DNA of 64,000 nt from Streptomyces sp. DG1A-41 (GTDB lineage Bacteria > Actinomycetota > Actinomycetes > Streptomycetales > Streptomycetaceae). The DNA is taken from NCBI RefSeq assembly GCF_037055355.1, contig NZ_CP146350.1, positions 6,471,001 through 6,535,000 of the forward strand, read 5' to 3'. Shown here piece by piece: positions 8,901 to 19,281 of the stretch. The notes under the pieces are model-generated. The model saw nothing but the letters and a program-made list of their open reading frames with translations, did not search any database and had not been told where the DNA came from. The first letter of the stretch is position 1, and every line of letters begins with the position of its first letter. A program made the translations under genes and the position numbers.

Positions 8901-11900
8901 ATGCCCAGCCGGCGCACCGGGGCCCGCGGGAGCCGGGAGCGGCACGGACCGGGAGGGTCCGGTGAGCGCGCCGCCGACCCCCACACCCACGCTCGACGGA
9001 GCGCTGCGGGCACAGCCTCCGTCCTCCGGGGCGCTGCTGCCCCGCACGCCGGCCCCGGCCCCCGGCCGACCCCGGCCCTCCAACTCGTCCTCGCCCTGGT
9101 CTGCTTGGGATACGCCGTCGGTTCCGCGTTCGGCTGGGGTTCGAACGAACTGGCCCTGATCATGGGTGACTTCGGGCTGAGCGCCGCGGCGGCCACCGCC
9201 GCCGTGTCCTGCTTCCTCTGCGCCCGCAGCCGCCACACCCGCTTCCGACCCGCCTGGCTGCTGTTCGGCCTCTCCTCGGCCATGGCGTCCTTGGGCAACC
9301 TGGTCTGGGGGTGGTACGAGGTCGTCCTCGGACAGCCCGTGCCCAGTCCCAGCTACGCCGACCTGTTCTTCCTCTGCTTCGCGCCGCCCGCGATCGTCGG
9401 GCTGCTCGTGCTCGCCAAGCGGCCGGTGACCAAGGCCGGCTGGGTCTGCCTCGGTCTTGACGCCTGGCTGATCGGCGGTTCGCTGCTCACTCTGGCCTGG
9501 AGCCTCGCCCTCGCCCAGGCCGCGAAGTCCGAAGGGCCGAGCGTGGCGCACACCGCGCTGTCGCTGGCGTACCCGCTGCTCGACATCGCGCTGGTCAGCA
9601 TGGTGCTCGCGCTGCACTTCAGGCGGTCCGCGGTGAACCGCTCCGCGGTCAACACCGCGATCGGCGCGCTCGCGCTGACCGTGATGTGCGACGCCCTGTT
9701 CACCTCACCGCTGATGCATCACGACTACCGCTCCGGCCAGCTGCTCGACGCGGGCTGGTTCGCCGGCTCGCTGCTCCTGGCGTACGCCCCGTGGGCCGGG
9801 CCCCGCACGCCGGACACCGACCGGCACGGCCCGGACCGGCAGAGCACGGCGGGGCACACGCGCGTGGTGCACGAGCACATGCCCGGGCAGCGCAGCGGCC
9901 CGCACCACCATTCGACCCTGCCCGGAGGCGAGCTCGGCCGGTATCCGGCCGCCCGGCCCATCGCCGGCTCCCTCGCCGCCCTCACTCCGTATCTCGCGGC
10001 GGCCGTGTGCACCCTGGGCATCCTCTACAACGTCCTCAACGGCCGCAGCGTCGACCGTGTGGTCCTGCTCACCGGTGGCACGGTCGTGCTCGCGCTCGTG
10101 GTGCGCCAGGGCATCATGCTGCTCGACAACATCACCCTCACCCAGGAACTGGCGCAGAAGGAGAACCACTTCCGCTCCCTGGTGCAGGGCTCCAGCGACG
10201 TCATCATGATCGCCGCACCCAGCGGCGTCCTGAGGTACGTCTCCCCGGCCGCCGCCGGTGTGTACGGCCGCCCGGCGGAGGACCTGGTGGGGACGGAACT
10301 GGCCAGCCTCATCCACCCGGAGGATCTGGGCTGCGTCGTGCACGAGGTGCGGCGTTTCCTCGCCACCGACCCCATCGAGGAACCCACTACGCGCATCGAG
10401 TGCCGCTTCCGCTCGGGCGACGGAGGCTGGCTGAACGTCGAGTCGACCGTCAACCGCCATCAGGGCGGCCTCATCTTCAACAGCAGGGACGTGACCGAAA
10501 GGGTCCGGCTCCAGGCCCAGTTGCAGCACAACGCCGAGCACGACCCGCTCACGGACCTGCCCAACCGCGCCCTGTTCACCAAGCGCGTCCAGCACGCCCT
10601 CTCGGGCCGCCGCGCCTCCGACCGGGGTGTGGCCCTGCGGAACACGGCCGTGCTGTTCATCGATCTCGACGGCTTCAAGGCCGTCAACGACACGATCGGG
10701 CACCAGGCCGGGGACGAGCTGCTCGTCCAGGCCGCCCGTCGCCTCCAGGAGTCCGTCCGGCAGGGCGACACCGCGTCCCGGCTGGGCGGAGACGAGTTCG
10801 CGGCCCTGATCGTCGGGGACAACACCCGCGACCGGGAGGCCCGGCAGCGGCACATCCTGGAGCTCGCCGACCGCCTCAGGACGACGCTCTCCCAGCCGTA
10901 CGTCATCGACGGCAACGATGTCCGTGTCAACGCCTCCATCGGCGTGGCCTTCGCAGAGGCCGGCCTCGGCGCGGGCGAGCTGCTGCGCAACGCCGACCTG
11001 GCGATGTACCGGGCCAAGGCCGGCGGCAAGGGTCGCGTCGAGTTGTACAAGCCGCAGATGCAGCAGGACGTCGTACGGAAGGCGGAGCTGGCCACGCGCC
11101 TGCGGGCCGCGCTGCACGACGGCGAGTTCGCCCTGCTGCACCAGCCGGTGGTGTGCCTGGAGGACGGCCGGATCTCATCGGTGTCCGCACAGGCGCGCTG
11201 GCGCTCCTCCCAGGGGGTGCTGTTCACCCCGGCGGAGTTCCTGCGCGTCGCCGAGGACAACGACAAGACCGCCGAGCTGGGCCGGTGGATGATCGAGGAG
11301 GCCGTCGAGCGGGCCGCCGAGCGGCACGCGGCCGGGCTGGCCGCGCCGGTCGTGGTGCGGATGAGCGCCCGCCGGCTGCTGGACAAGTCGATGCCGCTCG
11401 GCACCATCGAGGCGCTGCTCACGCGGCACGGGCTGCCGTCCGGGTCGCTGATCATCGAGCTGTCCGACGCCGACCCCAGGACCGGCCTGGACGAGCTGGA
11501 GCGGCGGCTGGGTGCCCTCAGGCGGGTAGGTGTCCGGATCGCGCTCGACGGCTTCGGCGGCGGCTACGGGGCGATCACGGCCCTCAGGCGGCTGCCCGTC
11601 GACGTGCTGAAGCTCGACCGCAGCCTGGTCGACGGCGTCGTCGAGTCCGCGCGCCTGCACAAGATCACCAGTGGGCTGCTGCGCATCGCCGGCGACCTCG
11701 GGCTGAAGTCCGTGGCCGACGGGGTGGATCTGCCCGAGCAGGTCGTCGCCCTGCGCGCGATGGGCTGTACGCACGGGCAGGGCATGGCGTTCTCCGGGCC
11801 GCTCGACGAGTACCGGCTGCGCCGGGCGCTCGCCTCCGGCCATTACCCGGTGCCGCACGGACCGGCCGAACCGGCGTTCGCGGGCGGTGCCTCGCGGGTG

Positions 11901-11981
11901 TACAGCTCGGGTGTGTCCGCCGTCATCGGAGGCGGTACGGCCCTCCGCTCACATAATGAGACTCCCGTCCCACCCACTTGA
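8901..11981 (+). CDS. Membrane PAS-GGDEF-EAL c-di-GMP signalling protein (CdgC-like)
   Basis: From ATG 8901 the product has 1026 residues. About ten hydrophobic segments occupy roughly 62-410. A PAS domain follows at about 420-530 (ENHFRSLVQGSSDVIMIAAP). Next is a GGDEF domain at 545-710 with intact LGGDEF (near 630) and an RQGD inhibitory site just before it. Last is an EAL domain at 720-980. The EAL signature is replaced by SAQ (SVSAQARW), and DDFG is DGFG, so phosphodiesterase activity is doubtful while cyclase activity looks possible. The N-terminus is uncertain. The frame has no other start back to 8646, the ATG has a weak ribosome site, and a frameshift upstream is possible. Location and build recall Streptomyces CdgC, but I cannot prove this. 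Confidence 0.85.
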   Translation: MPSRRTGARGSRERHGPGGSGERAADPHTHARRSAAGTASVLRGAAAPHAGPGPRPTPALQLVLALVCLGYAVGSAFGWGSNELALIMGDFGLSAAAATAAVSCFLCARSRHTRFRPAWLLFGLSSAMASLGNLVWGWYEVVLGQPVPSPSYADLFFLCFAPPAIVGLLVLAKRPVTKAGWVCLGLDAWLIGGSLLTLAWSLALAQAAKSEGPSVAHTALSLAYPLLDIALVSMVLALHFRRSAVNRSAVNTAIGALALTVMCDALFTSPLMHHDYRSGQLLDAGWFAGSLLLAYAPWAGPRTPDTDRHGPDRQSTAGHTRVVHEHMPGQRSGPHHHSTLPGGELGRYPAARPIAGSLAALTPYLAAAVCTLGILYNVLNGRSVDRVVLLTGGTVVLALVVRQGIMLLDNITLTQELAQKENHFRSLVQGSSDVIMIAAPSGVLRYVSPAAAGVYGRPAEDLVGTELASLIHPEDLGCVVHEVRRFLATDPIEEPTTRIECRFRSGDGGWLNVESTVNRHQGGLIFNSRDVTERVRLQAQLQHNAEHDPLTDLPNRALFTKRVQHALSGRRASDRGVALRNTAVLFIDLDGFKAVNDTIGHQAGDELLVQAARRLQESVRQGDTASRLGGDEFAALIVGDNTRDREARQRHILELADRLRTTLSQPYVIDGNDVRVNASIGVAFAEAGLGAGELLRNADLAMYRAKAGGKGRVELYKPQMQQDVVRKAELATRLRAALHDGEFALLHQPVVCLEDGRISSVSAQARWRSSQGVLFTPAEFLRVAEDNDKTAELGRWMIEEAVERAAERHAAGLAAPVVVRMSARRLLDKSMPLGTIEALLTRHGLPSGSLIIELSDADPRTGLDELERRLGALRRVGVRIALDGFGGGYGAITALRRLPVDVLKLDRSLVDGVVESARLHKITSGLLRIAGDLGLKSVADGVDLPEQVVALRAMGCTHGQGMAFSGPLDEYRLRRALASGHYPVPHGPAEPAFAGGASRVYSSGVSAVIGGGTALRSHNETPVPPT

Positions 11982-12014
11982 CAGTGAGTGCGTGCCGGGG
12001 AGAGGGTCTGTGCC

Positions 12015-12056
12015 ATGCGCACCCGAATTCTCGTACTTGGAAAGCGCGTCGGCTGA
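12015..12056 (+). CDS. ilvB leader peptide (attenuation)
   Basis: The 13-residue peptide MRTRILVLGKRVG contains five branched-chain residues (Ile, Leu, Val, Leu, Val). Several use codons rare in this GC-rich genome (ATT, GTA, CTT). A GGGAGAGG-like ribosome site lies about 8 bases upstream. It is followed at 12097 by an intrinsic terminator and then ilvB. Stalling of ribosomes on the Ile/Leu/Val codons would let RNA polymerase pass the terminator. This is the classical arrangement predicted for actinobacterial ilvB operons. Confidence 0.85.
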   Translation: MRTRILVLGKRVG

Positions 12057-12096
12057 CGCTGAGCCTCGACCGCTCAGCGACCCCACCCGGCGCGCT

Positions 12097-12130
12097 CCCC
12101 TCGCTTGCCTTATGGCACGAGGGGTTTTTT
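12097..12130 (+). terminator. ilvB attenuator terminator
   Basis: The stem pairs CCCCTCG (12097-12103) with CGAGGGG (12118-12124). An inner TGCC/GGCA pair surrounds the loop TTAT, and T6 follows at 12125-12130. True T-tracts are uncommon in this genome. The element lies between the leader peptide and ilvB, so it is the regulated terminator of the attenuator. Confidence 0.85.
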
Positions 12131-12212
12131 GTTGCACAGGCGCCGTCCGTGCAGCAATCGAAAACTGTACAAAACTCGCAAAAAACCCTCAGCATCTGAG
12201 AAGAGAATGCCG

Positions 12213-14060
12213 ATGACCGAGCAGGCCACCGGGGCCCATCACCCGCAGCCCCGGCCCCGATCCGGAGGACAGCACTCCGCCCCCGAGCAGGTGACGGGCG
12301 CGCAGTCCCTCATCCGCTCTCTCGAGGAGGTCGGCGCCGACACGGTATTCGGCATTCCCGGCGGTGCGATCCTCCCGGCCTACGACCCGCTGATGGACTC
12401 CACCAGGGTGCGCCACGTCCTGGTCCGCCACGAGCAGGGCGCCGGTCACGCCGCCACCGGCTACGCGCAGGCCACCGGCAAGGTCGGCGTCTGCATGGCG
12501 ACTTCCGGTCCCGGCGCGACCAACCTGGTCACCCCGATCGCCGACGCGCACATGGACTCCGTGCCGCTGGTCGCGATCACCGGGCAGGTGGCGTCCAAGG
12601 CGATCGGCACGGACGCCTTCCAGGAGGCGGACATCGTCGGCATCACCATGCCGATCACCAAGCACAACTTCCTCGTCACCAAGGCCGAGGACATTCCGCG
12701 GGTCATCGCCCAGGCGTTCCACATCGCCTCCACCGGCCGTCCCGGCCCGGTCCTGGTCGACATCGCCAAGGACGCGCTCCAGGCGAAGACGACCTTCTCC
12801 TGGCCGCCGACCATGGACCTGCCCGGCTACCGCCCGGTGACCAAGCCGCACGCCAAGCAGATCCGCGAGGCCGCCAAGCTCATCACCCAGGCCCGCCGGC
12901 CCGTGCTGTACGTCGGCGGCGGCGTGCTCAAGGCCAAGGCCACCGCCGAACTGAAGGTCCTCGCCGAGCTGACCGGCGCGCCCGTCACCACCACCCTGAT
13001 GGCGCTCGGCGCGTTCCCCGACAACCACCCGCAGCACCTGGGCATGCCCGGCATGCACGGCTCGGTGGCCGCCGTCACCGCCCTGCAGAAGGCCGACCTG
13101 ATCGTCGCCCTCGGCGCCCGCTTCGACGACCGCGTCACCGGCAAGCTGGACAGCTTCGCCCCGCTCGCCAAGATCGTCCACGCGGACATCGACCCGGCCG
13201 AGATCGGCAAGAACCGGGCCGCCGACGTGCCGATCGTCGGTGACGCCCGCGAGGTCATCGCCGACCTGATCCAGGCCGTGCAGAAGGAACACAGCGAGGG
13301 CCACCAGGGCGACTACAGCATGTGGTGGAACGACCTGAACCGCTGGCGCGAGACCTACCCGCTCGGCTACGACCAGCCCGACGACGGCTCGCTCTCCCCG
13401 CAGCAGGTCATCGAGCGCATCGGGCAGCTCGCCCCCGAGGGCACGATCTTCGCGGCGGGCGTCGGCCAGCACCAGATGTGGGCCGCCCACTTCATCGAGT
13501 ACGACAAGCCGGGCACCTGGCTGAACTCCGGCGGCGCCGGAACGATGGGCTACGCCGTCCCGGCCGCCATGGGCGCCAAGGCCGGCGCACCCGAGCGGGC
13601 CGTCTGGGCCATCGACGGCGACGGCTGCTTCCAGATGACCAACCAGGAGCTCACCACCTGCGCCCTGAACAACATCCCGATCAAGGTCGCCGTCATCAAC
13701 AACGGCGCCCTCGGGATGGTCCGCCAGTGGCAGACCCTTTTCTACAACCAGCGGTACTCCAACACCGTGCTGCACTCCGGCCCGGACGACGTCAACCCCG
13801 AGGCCCGCGGCACCCGCGTCCCCGACTTCGTGAAGCTGTCGGAGGCCATGGGCTGCTACGCCATCCGCTGCGAGTCCCCGGACGACCTCGACAAGGTCAT
13901 CGAAGAGGCGAACTCCGTCAACGACCGCCCGGTCGTCGTCGACTTCATCGTCCACGAGGACGCGATGGTCTGGCCGATGGTCGCCGCCGGCACCTCCAAC
14001 GACGAGATCATGGCCGCCCGCGACGTCCGCCCCGACTTCGGCGACAACGAAGACGACTGA
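12213..14060 (+). CDS. ilvB: Acetolactate synthase large (catalytic) subunit
   Basis: The 615-residue ThDP enzyme joins two pyruvates to 2-acetolactate, or pyruvate and 2-oxobutyrate to 2-aceto-2-hydroxybutyrate, in valine, leucine and isoleucine synthesis. The N-terminal domain has [16 protein letters not shown] and the catalytic glutamate in [15 protein letters not shown]. The C-terminal ThDP-binding motif is [17 protein letters not shown] chose ATG 12213 ([12 protein letters not shown]) over ATG 12207, because the purine-rich GAAGAG is better spaced for the former. Transcription is controlled by the leader attenuator upstream. ilvN follows 21 bases later. Confidence 0.95.
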   Translation: MTEQATGAHHPQPRPRSGGQHSAPEQVTGAQSLIRSLEEVGADTVFGIPGGAILPAYDPLMDSTRVRHVLVRHEQGAGHAATGYAQATGKVGVCMATSGPGATNLVTPIADAHMDSVPLVAITGQVASKAIGTDAFQEADIVGITMPITKHNFLVTKAEDIPRVIAQAFHIASTGRPGPVLVDIAKDALQAKTTFSWPPTMDLPGYRPVTKPHAKQIREAAKLITQARRPVLYVGGGVLKAKATAELKVLAELTGAPVTTTLMALGAFPDNHPQHLGMPGMHGSVAAVTALQKADLIVALGARFDDRVTGKLDSFAPLAKIVHADIDPAEIGKNRAADVPIVGDAREVIADLIQAVQKEHSEGHQGDYSMWWNDLNRWRETYPLGYDQPDDGSLSPQQVIERIGQLAPEGTIFAAGVGQHQMWAAHFIEYDKPGTWLNSGGAGTMGYAVPAAMGAKAGAPERAVWAIDGDGCFQMTNQELTTCALNNIPIKVAVINNGALGMVRQWQTLFYNQRYSNTVLHSGPDDVNPEARGTRVPDFVKLSEAMGCYAIRCESPDDLDKVIEEANSVNDRPVVVDFIVHEDAMVWPMVAAGTSNDEIMAARDVRPDFGDNEDD

Positions 14061-14081
14061 GCGAGAGAGACCGAAGAGATC

Positions 14082-14606
14082 ATGTCCAAGCACACGCTCT
14101 CCGTCCTGGTGGAGAACACCCCCGGCATCCTCGCCCGGATCGCCGCGCTGTTCTCCCGCCGCGGCTTCAACATCGACTCGCTCGCCGTCGGTGTCACCGA
14201 GCACCCCGACATCTCCCGCATCACCATCGTCGTGGGGGTGGAGGACCTGCCCCTGGAGCAGGTGACCAAGCAGCTCAACAAGCTCGTCAACGTGCTGAAG
14301 ATCGTCGAGCTGGAGCCGTCGCAGGCGGTGCAGCGCGAACTCGTCCTGGTGAAGGTGCGCGCCGACAACGAGACGCGCTCCCAGATCGTCGAGATCGTCC
14401 AGCTGTTCCGCGCCAAGACCGTCGACGTCTCCCCGGAGGCCGTCACCATCGAGGCCACCGGATCCGGCGAGAAGCTGTCCGCCATGCTCAAGATGCTGGA
14501 ACCGTACGGCATCAAGGAGCTCGTCCAATCCGGCACCATCGCGATCGGCCGCGGTGCCCGATCCATCACGGACCGGTCGCTGCGCGCCCTGGACCGGTCG
14601 GCGTAA
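14082..14606 (+). CDS. ilvN: Acetolactate synthase small (regulatory) subunit
   Basis: The 174-residue protein starts MSKHTLSVLVENTPGILARI and has an N-terminal ACT domain (residues 5-80; GFNIDSLAVG motif) and a C-terminal ALS_ss domain. It binds the large subunit, raises its activity and confers valine feedback inhibition. It lies between ilvB and ilvC in one operon. A GC hairpin after the gene may lower read-through to ilvC. Confidence 0.95.
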   Translation: MSKHTLSVLVENTPGILARIAALFSRRGFNIDSLAVGVTEHPDISRITIVVGVEDLPLEQVTKQLNKLVNVLKIVELEPSQAVQRELVLVKVRADNETRSQIVEIVQLFRAKTVDVSPEAVTIEATGSGEKLSAMLKMLEPYGIKELVQSGTIAIGRGARSITDRSLRALDRSA

Positions 14607-14613
14607 GACCTGA

Positions 14614-15726
<1,113 letters not shown>

Positions 15727-15735
15727 AACCTCACG

Positions 15736-15773
15736 GCCGAGGGGCCGGAGCGAGCTGCTCCGGCCCCTTCGGC
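15736..15773 (+). terminator. Strong hairpin after ilvC
   Basis: The arm GGGGCCGGAGC (15741-15751) pairs with GCTCCGGCCCC (15757-15767), and an outer GCCGA/TCGGC pair lengthens the stem with one bulged base. It starts about 10 bases after the ilvC stop and probably ends the ilvBNC transcript. Confidence 0.75.
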
Positions 15774-15994
15774 TGACCCGGGGTAACGTCGGTGGTACGG
15801 CGTTGTCCAACCTGTCCGGCCACGGACGGGTGATCCTTCCGCAGCGGCGTAAGACGACGCCCTCGGCGCCACTAGACTGCTGCACTACATACGCGTCAGG
15901 CCCACAGCGTCGTGCGTCTTCCACGCGACTAGCCCCTCCACCGCCTGCGGCCGTCGGGACGGCCGTCCGCAGCATTGGACTTGTGAGGACTCAC

Positions 15995-17584
15995 GTGAGC
16001 TCGAAACCAGTCGTACTCATCGCTGAAGAGCTGTCGCCCGCCACCGTCGACGCGCTGGGCCCGGACTTCGAGATCCGGCAGTGCAACGGCGCGGACCGGG
16101 CCGAGCTGCTCCCGGCCATCGCCGAGGTGGACGCGATCCTGATCCGTTCGGCCACGAAGGTCGACGCCGAGGCGATCGCCGCCGCGAACAAGCTCAAGGT
16201 CGTCGCGCGAGCCGGCGTCGGCCTGGACAACGTGGACGTCTCCGCCGCCACCAAGGCCGGCGTGATGGTCGTCAACGCCCCCACCTCGAACATCGTGACC
16301 GCGGCCGAGCTCGCCTGCGGTCTCCTCCTCGCCACCGCCCGCAACATCCCGCAGGCCAACGCCGCGCTGAAGAACGGCGAGTGGAAGCGCAGCAAGTACA
16401 CGGGCGTGGAGCTGGCCGAGAAGACCCTCGGTGTCGTCGGACTCGGCCGCATCGGCGCGCTCGTCGCGCAGCGCATGTCCGCCTTCGGCATGAAGGTCGT
16501 CGCCTACGACCCCTACGTGCAGCCCGCCCGCGCCGCGCAGATGGGCGTCAAGGTCCTGTCGCTGGACGAGCTGCTCGAGGTCTCCGACTTCATCACCGTC
16601 CACCTCCCCAAGACCCCCGAGACCCTCGGCCTGATCGGCGACGAGGCGCTGCGCAAGGTCAAGCCGAGCGTGCGCATCGTCAACGCCGCGCGTGGCGGGA
16701 TCGTCGACGAGGAGGCGCTGTACTCCGCCCTCAAGGAGGGCCGGGTCGCCGGTGCCGGCCTCGACGTGTACGCCAAGGAGCCGTGCACCGACTCGCCGCT
16801 CTTCGAGTTCGACCAGGTCGTCGCCACCCCGCACCTCGGTGCCTCCACCGACGAGGCGCAGGAGAAGGCCGGTATCGCCGTCGCCCGCTCGGTGCGCCTC
16901 GCGCTCGCCGGTGAGCTCGTGCCGGACGCGGTGAACGTCCAGGGCGGTGTCATCGCCGAGGACGTCAAGCCGGGCCTGCCGCTCGCCGAGCGTCTGGGCC
17001 GGATCTTCACCGCGCTCGCCGGTGAGGTCGCGGTCCGCCTCGACGTCGAGGTGTACGGCGAGATCACCCAGCACGACGTGAAGGTGCTGGAACTGTCCGC
17101 CCTCAAGGGTGTCTTCGAGGACGTCGTCGACGAGACGGTGTCCTACGTCAACGCCCCGCTGTTCGCCCAGGAGCGCGGCGTCGAGGTGCGGCTGACCACC
17201 AGCTCGGAGGCGAGCGAGCACCGCAACGTCGTCACCGTGCGCGGCACCCTCGCCGACGGCGAGGAGGTGTCGGTCTCCGGCACGCTGGCCGGCCCCAAGC
17301 ACCTCCAGAAGATCGTCGCCGTCGGTGACTACGACGTCGATCTCGCGCTCGCCGAGCACATGGTGGTCCTGAAGTACGAGGACCGGCCGGGTGTCGTCGG
17401 CACGGTGGGCCGCATCCTCGGCGAGGCGGGCATCAACATCGCCGGTATGCAGGTGTCGCGGTCCGTGGCCGGCGGCGAGGCGCTGGCGGTGCTGACCGTG
17501 GACGACACGGTGACCTCCGGTGTGCTGGCCGAAGTGGCCGCGGAGATCGGCGCGACGTCGGCTCGCTCGGTGAACCTGGTCTGA
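15995..17584 (+). CDS. serA: D-3-phosphoglycerate dehydrogenase
   Basis: The 529-residue enzyme oxidises 3-phosphoglycerate to 3-phosphohydroxypyruvate, the first step to serine. The NAD site is TLGVVGLGRIGALVAQRM. The catalytic Arg is in NAARGGIVDEEAL, the Glu in YAKEP and the His in TPHLGAST. An intervening ASB domain and a C-terminal ACT domain (VLKYEDRPGVVGTVGRI) make it the long actinobacterial type, which is serine-inhibited in relatives. The start GTG 15995 follows GAGGA. It has its own leader region (15774-15994), with a TAGACT hexamer at 15873 that may be a -10 element. Confidence 0.95.
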   Translation: MSSKPVVLIAEELSPATVDALGPDFEIRQCNGADRAELLPAIAEVDAILIRSATKVDAEAIAAANKLKVVARAGVGLDNVDVSAATKAGVMVVNAPTSNIVTAAELACGLLLATARNIPQANAALKNGEWKRSKYTGVELAEKTLGVVGLGRIGALVAQRMSAFGMKVVAYDPYVQPARAAQMGVKVLSLDELLEVSDFITVHLPKTPETLGLIGDEALRKVKPSVRIVNAARGGIVDEEALYSALKEGRVAGAGLDVYAKEPCTDSPLFEFDQVVATPHLGASTDEAQEKAGIAVARSVRLALAGELVPDAVNVQGGVIAEDVKPGLPLAERLGRIFTALAGEVAVRLDVEVYGEITQHDVKVLELSALKGVFEDVVDETVSYVNAPLFAQERGVEVRLTTSSEASEHRNVVTVRGTLADGEEVSVSGTLAGPKHLQKIVAVGDYDVDLALAEHMVVLKYEDRPGVVGTVGRILGEAGINIAGMQVSRSVAGGEALAVLTVDDTVTSGVLAEVAAEIGATSARSVNLV

Positions 17585-17632
17585 CCTTCCCCGGGGGCTG
17601 CCGCCCCCGGACCTCCCGTTCGCCCTGAACGG

Positions 17633-17684
17633 GCTCGTCCTCATACGCCGGACGGGCTGAGTTGCTCAGCTCGTCCGGCGTTTT
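17633..17684 (+). terminator. Bidirectional terminator carrying a common Streptomyces repeat
   Basis: The stem CGCCGGACGGGCTGAG (17646-17661) pairs with CTCAGCTCGTCCGGCG (17665-17680) with one mismatch, followed by TTTT. It overlaps the last codons and stop of the convergent exporter gene. The segment from 17633 (CTCGTCCTCATACGCCGGAC) resembles a repeat that I know to recur between genes across Streptomyces genomes. An upstream hairpin CGGGGGC/GCCCCCG just after serA adds to the termination zone. Confidence 0.7.
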
Positions 17685-19182
17685 CCTGTCCGTGGACCCG
17701 CCGCAGGGTCAACGCCGCGGCTGCCGCCGCTCCGGCCAGCAGCACCGCACCCGTGATCGCCGCCGCGTGCATGCCGCTGGTGAAGGCCTCGCGTGCCGCC
17801 GTCGCCAGGGCGTCCCCCGCGCGCCCCGGCATCTGGTCGGCGACGGCCAGGGCGCCGCCCAGGGTCTCGCGGGCCGGAGCGGGTGCCGAGGCCGGGATCT
17901 CGTGGCGGTAGACGGCCGTCCCGATGGAGCCGAGGAACGCCATGCTCAGCGCGCCGCCGAACTCCGTGCCGGTCTCCAGCAGCGACGAGGCCGCGCCGGC
18001 CTTCTCCACCGGAGCGGCGCTGAGGGCCAGGTCGGCCACCTGGGACATGACGGCGACGATGCCGCAGGCCAGGACGCCGCACGCGGCCAGCAGCAGCCAG
18101 AGGGAGTCCGTGCCGGCCAGGGCCAGCATCACGTAGCCGCACGCGGTGACGGCGAAGCCCGCGCCGACGACGTAAGCGCGCGGAACACCCCGCTGCACGA
18201 GCTGTGCGCCGGCCGGGGCCGCGAGTCCGATGGGCACCGACGGCAGCAGGCTCCACAGCGCTGCCTCGAGGGGGCTCTTGTCCAGGACGGACTGGATGTA
18301 CTGGGTCGTGAAGTACGCCGAGCCCATCATGCCGAAGGCGGCGACGAGGTTGAGGACGACGGCCGGGGTGAAGCCGCGGCGCCGGAACAGTTCCGGCGAG
18401 ATCAGCGGGGACACCGCCGTGCGCTGGCGGTGGACGAACAGGGCGGCGAAGAGCAGGCCGACCGTCACCGCCATCACGTACCGCACGTTCCAGCCCTCCG
18501 ACGCGAGCTCCTTCAGGCCGTAGACCACGGGGAGCACCGCCGCCATCGACAGGGGAACGCTCAGTCGGTCGAAGCGGCCGGGGCGCGGGTTGCGTGACTC
18601 GGGCAGCAGGACGGGACCCAGGACCAGGAGCAGCAGCATCGCGGGCAGGTTGACCAGGAAGACCGAGCCCCACCAGAAGTGCTCGACGAGCACTCCGCTC
18701 ATCACCGAGCCGAGCGCGATGCCGGCCGTCATCACACCGGACCACACACCGATCGCCTTGGTGCGCTGCGCGGGGTCGGTGAACATCGTGCGCACCAGCG
18801 CCATCGTCGACGGCATCAGCGTCGCGCCGCCGATGCCGAGGACCGCGCGGGCGGCGATCAGGGTCTCGGCGCTGGTCGCGTAGGCCGCGACCAGGGAGGC
18901 CGTACCGAAGGCCGCGGCGCCGATCAGCAGCAGCCTGCGGCGGCCGATGCGGTCGCCCAGCGAGCCCATCGTCATCAGCAGGCCGGCCAGTACGAAGCCG
19001 TAGATGTCGAAGATCCACAGCTGCTGGGCGGCGCTCGGCTCCAGGTCGGCGCTGATCGCGGGGATCGCGAAGTAGAGGACGGACACGTCCATCGAGACCA
19101 GCAACAGCGGCAGCATCAGCACGCCGAGTGCCGTCCATTCGCGGCGGCCGGCGCGCACCGGGGGGTTGGGGTTCGTCGTCAT
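17641..19182 (-). CDS. MFS drug exporter, DHA2 (14-helix) family
   Basis: The 513-residue protein has about 14 hydrophobic helices. The first is LGVLMLPLLLVSMDVSVLYF, and the loop 2-3 motif is GSLGDRIGRRRLL. Helix 5 contains VLGIGGATLMPSTMALVRTMF, the antiporter motif C region of QacA/SmvA-type proton-driven exporters. It should pump small cationic or amphipathic drugs out of the cell. It is divergent from a TetR gene, and a dyad lies between them. Its 3' end overlaps the terminator that faces serA. Confidence 0.87.
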   Translation of the reverse strand: MTTNPNPPVRAGRREWTALGVLMLPLLLVSMDVSVLYFAIPAISADLEPSAAQQLWIFDIYGFVLAGLLMTMGSLGDRIGRRRLLLIGAAAFGTASLVAAYATSAETLIAARAVLGIGGATLMPSTMALVRTMFTDPAQRTKAIGVWSGVMTAGIALGSVMSGVLVEHFWWGSVFLVNLPAMLLLLVLGPVLLPESRNPRPGRFDRLSVPLSMAAVLPVVYGLKELASEGWNVRYVMAVTVGLLFAALFVHRQRTAVSPLISPELFRRRGFTPAVVLNLVAAFGMMGSAYFTTQYIQSVLDKSPLEAALWSLLPSVPIGLAAPAGAQLVQRGVPRAYVVGAGFAVTACGYVMLALAGTDSLWLLLAACGVLACGIVAVMSQVADLALSAAPVEKAGAASSLLETGTEFGGALSMAFLGSIGTAVYRHEIPASAPAPARETLGGALAVADQMPGRAGDALATAAREAFTSGMHAAAITGAVLLAGAAAAAALTLRRVHGQENAGRAEQLSPSGV

Positions 19183-19200
19183 GGGCAGGACTGTACGAGC

Positions 19201-19235
19201 GTCTTATACGCTTGTCTAGTACGACTGTGTAAGAC
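19201..19235. promoter_or_regulatory. Divergent promoter with TetR-type dyad operator
   Basis: GTCTTA (19201-19206) and TAAGAC (19230-19235) form the outer arms of an imperfect dyad. Candidate promoter hexamers lie inside it: TTATAC (19204) with TGTAAG (19228) on the plus strand, and TTACAC with TATAAG on the minus strand. A repressor bound here would block both the exporter and its own gene. Confidence 0.5.
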
Positions 19236-19281
19236 ATTCGTATGGGACGGATGTATGGATGCGGGGGTAAACTGGGATGCC

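Noticed and set aside
8738..8965. A 75-residue His/Arg-rich frame before the GGDEF gene
   Set aside because: Although it has a purine-rich site upstream, the composition looks like an out-of-frame shadow and it overlaps the chosen GGDEF start. It may only reflect a frameshifted N-terminus.
12189..14528. Long open frame antisense to ilvB-ilvN
   Set aside because: It is rich in Gly/Asp/Val from reverse-complement codon bias and has no domain. The plus-strand enzymes are unambiguous.
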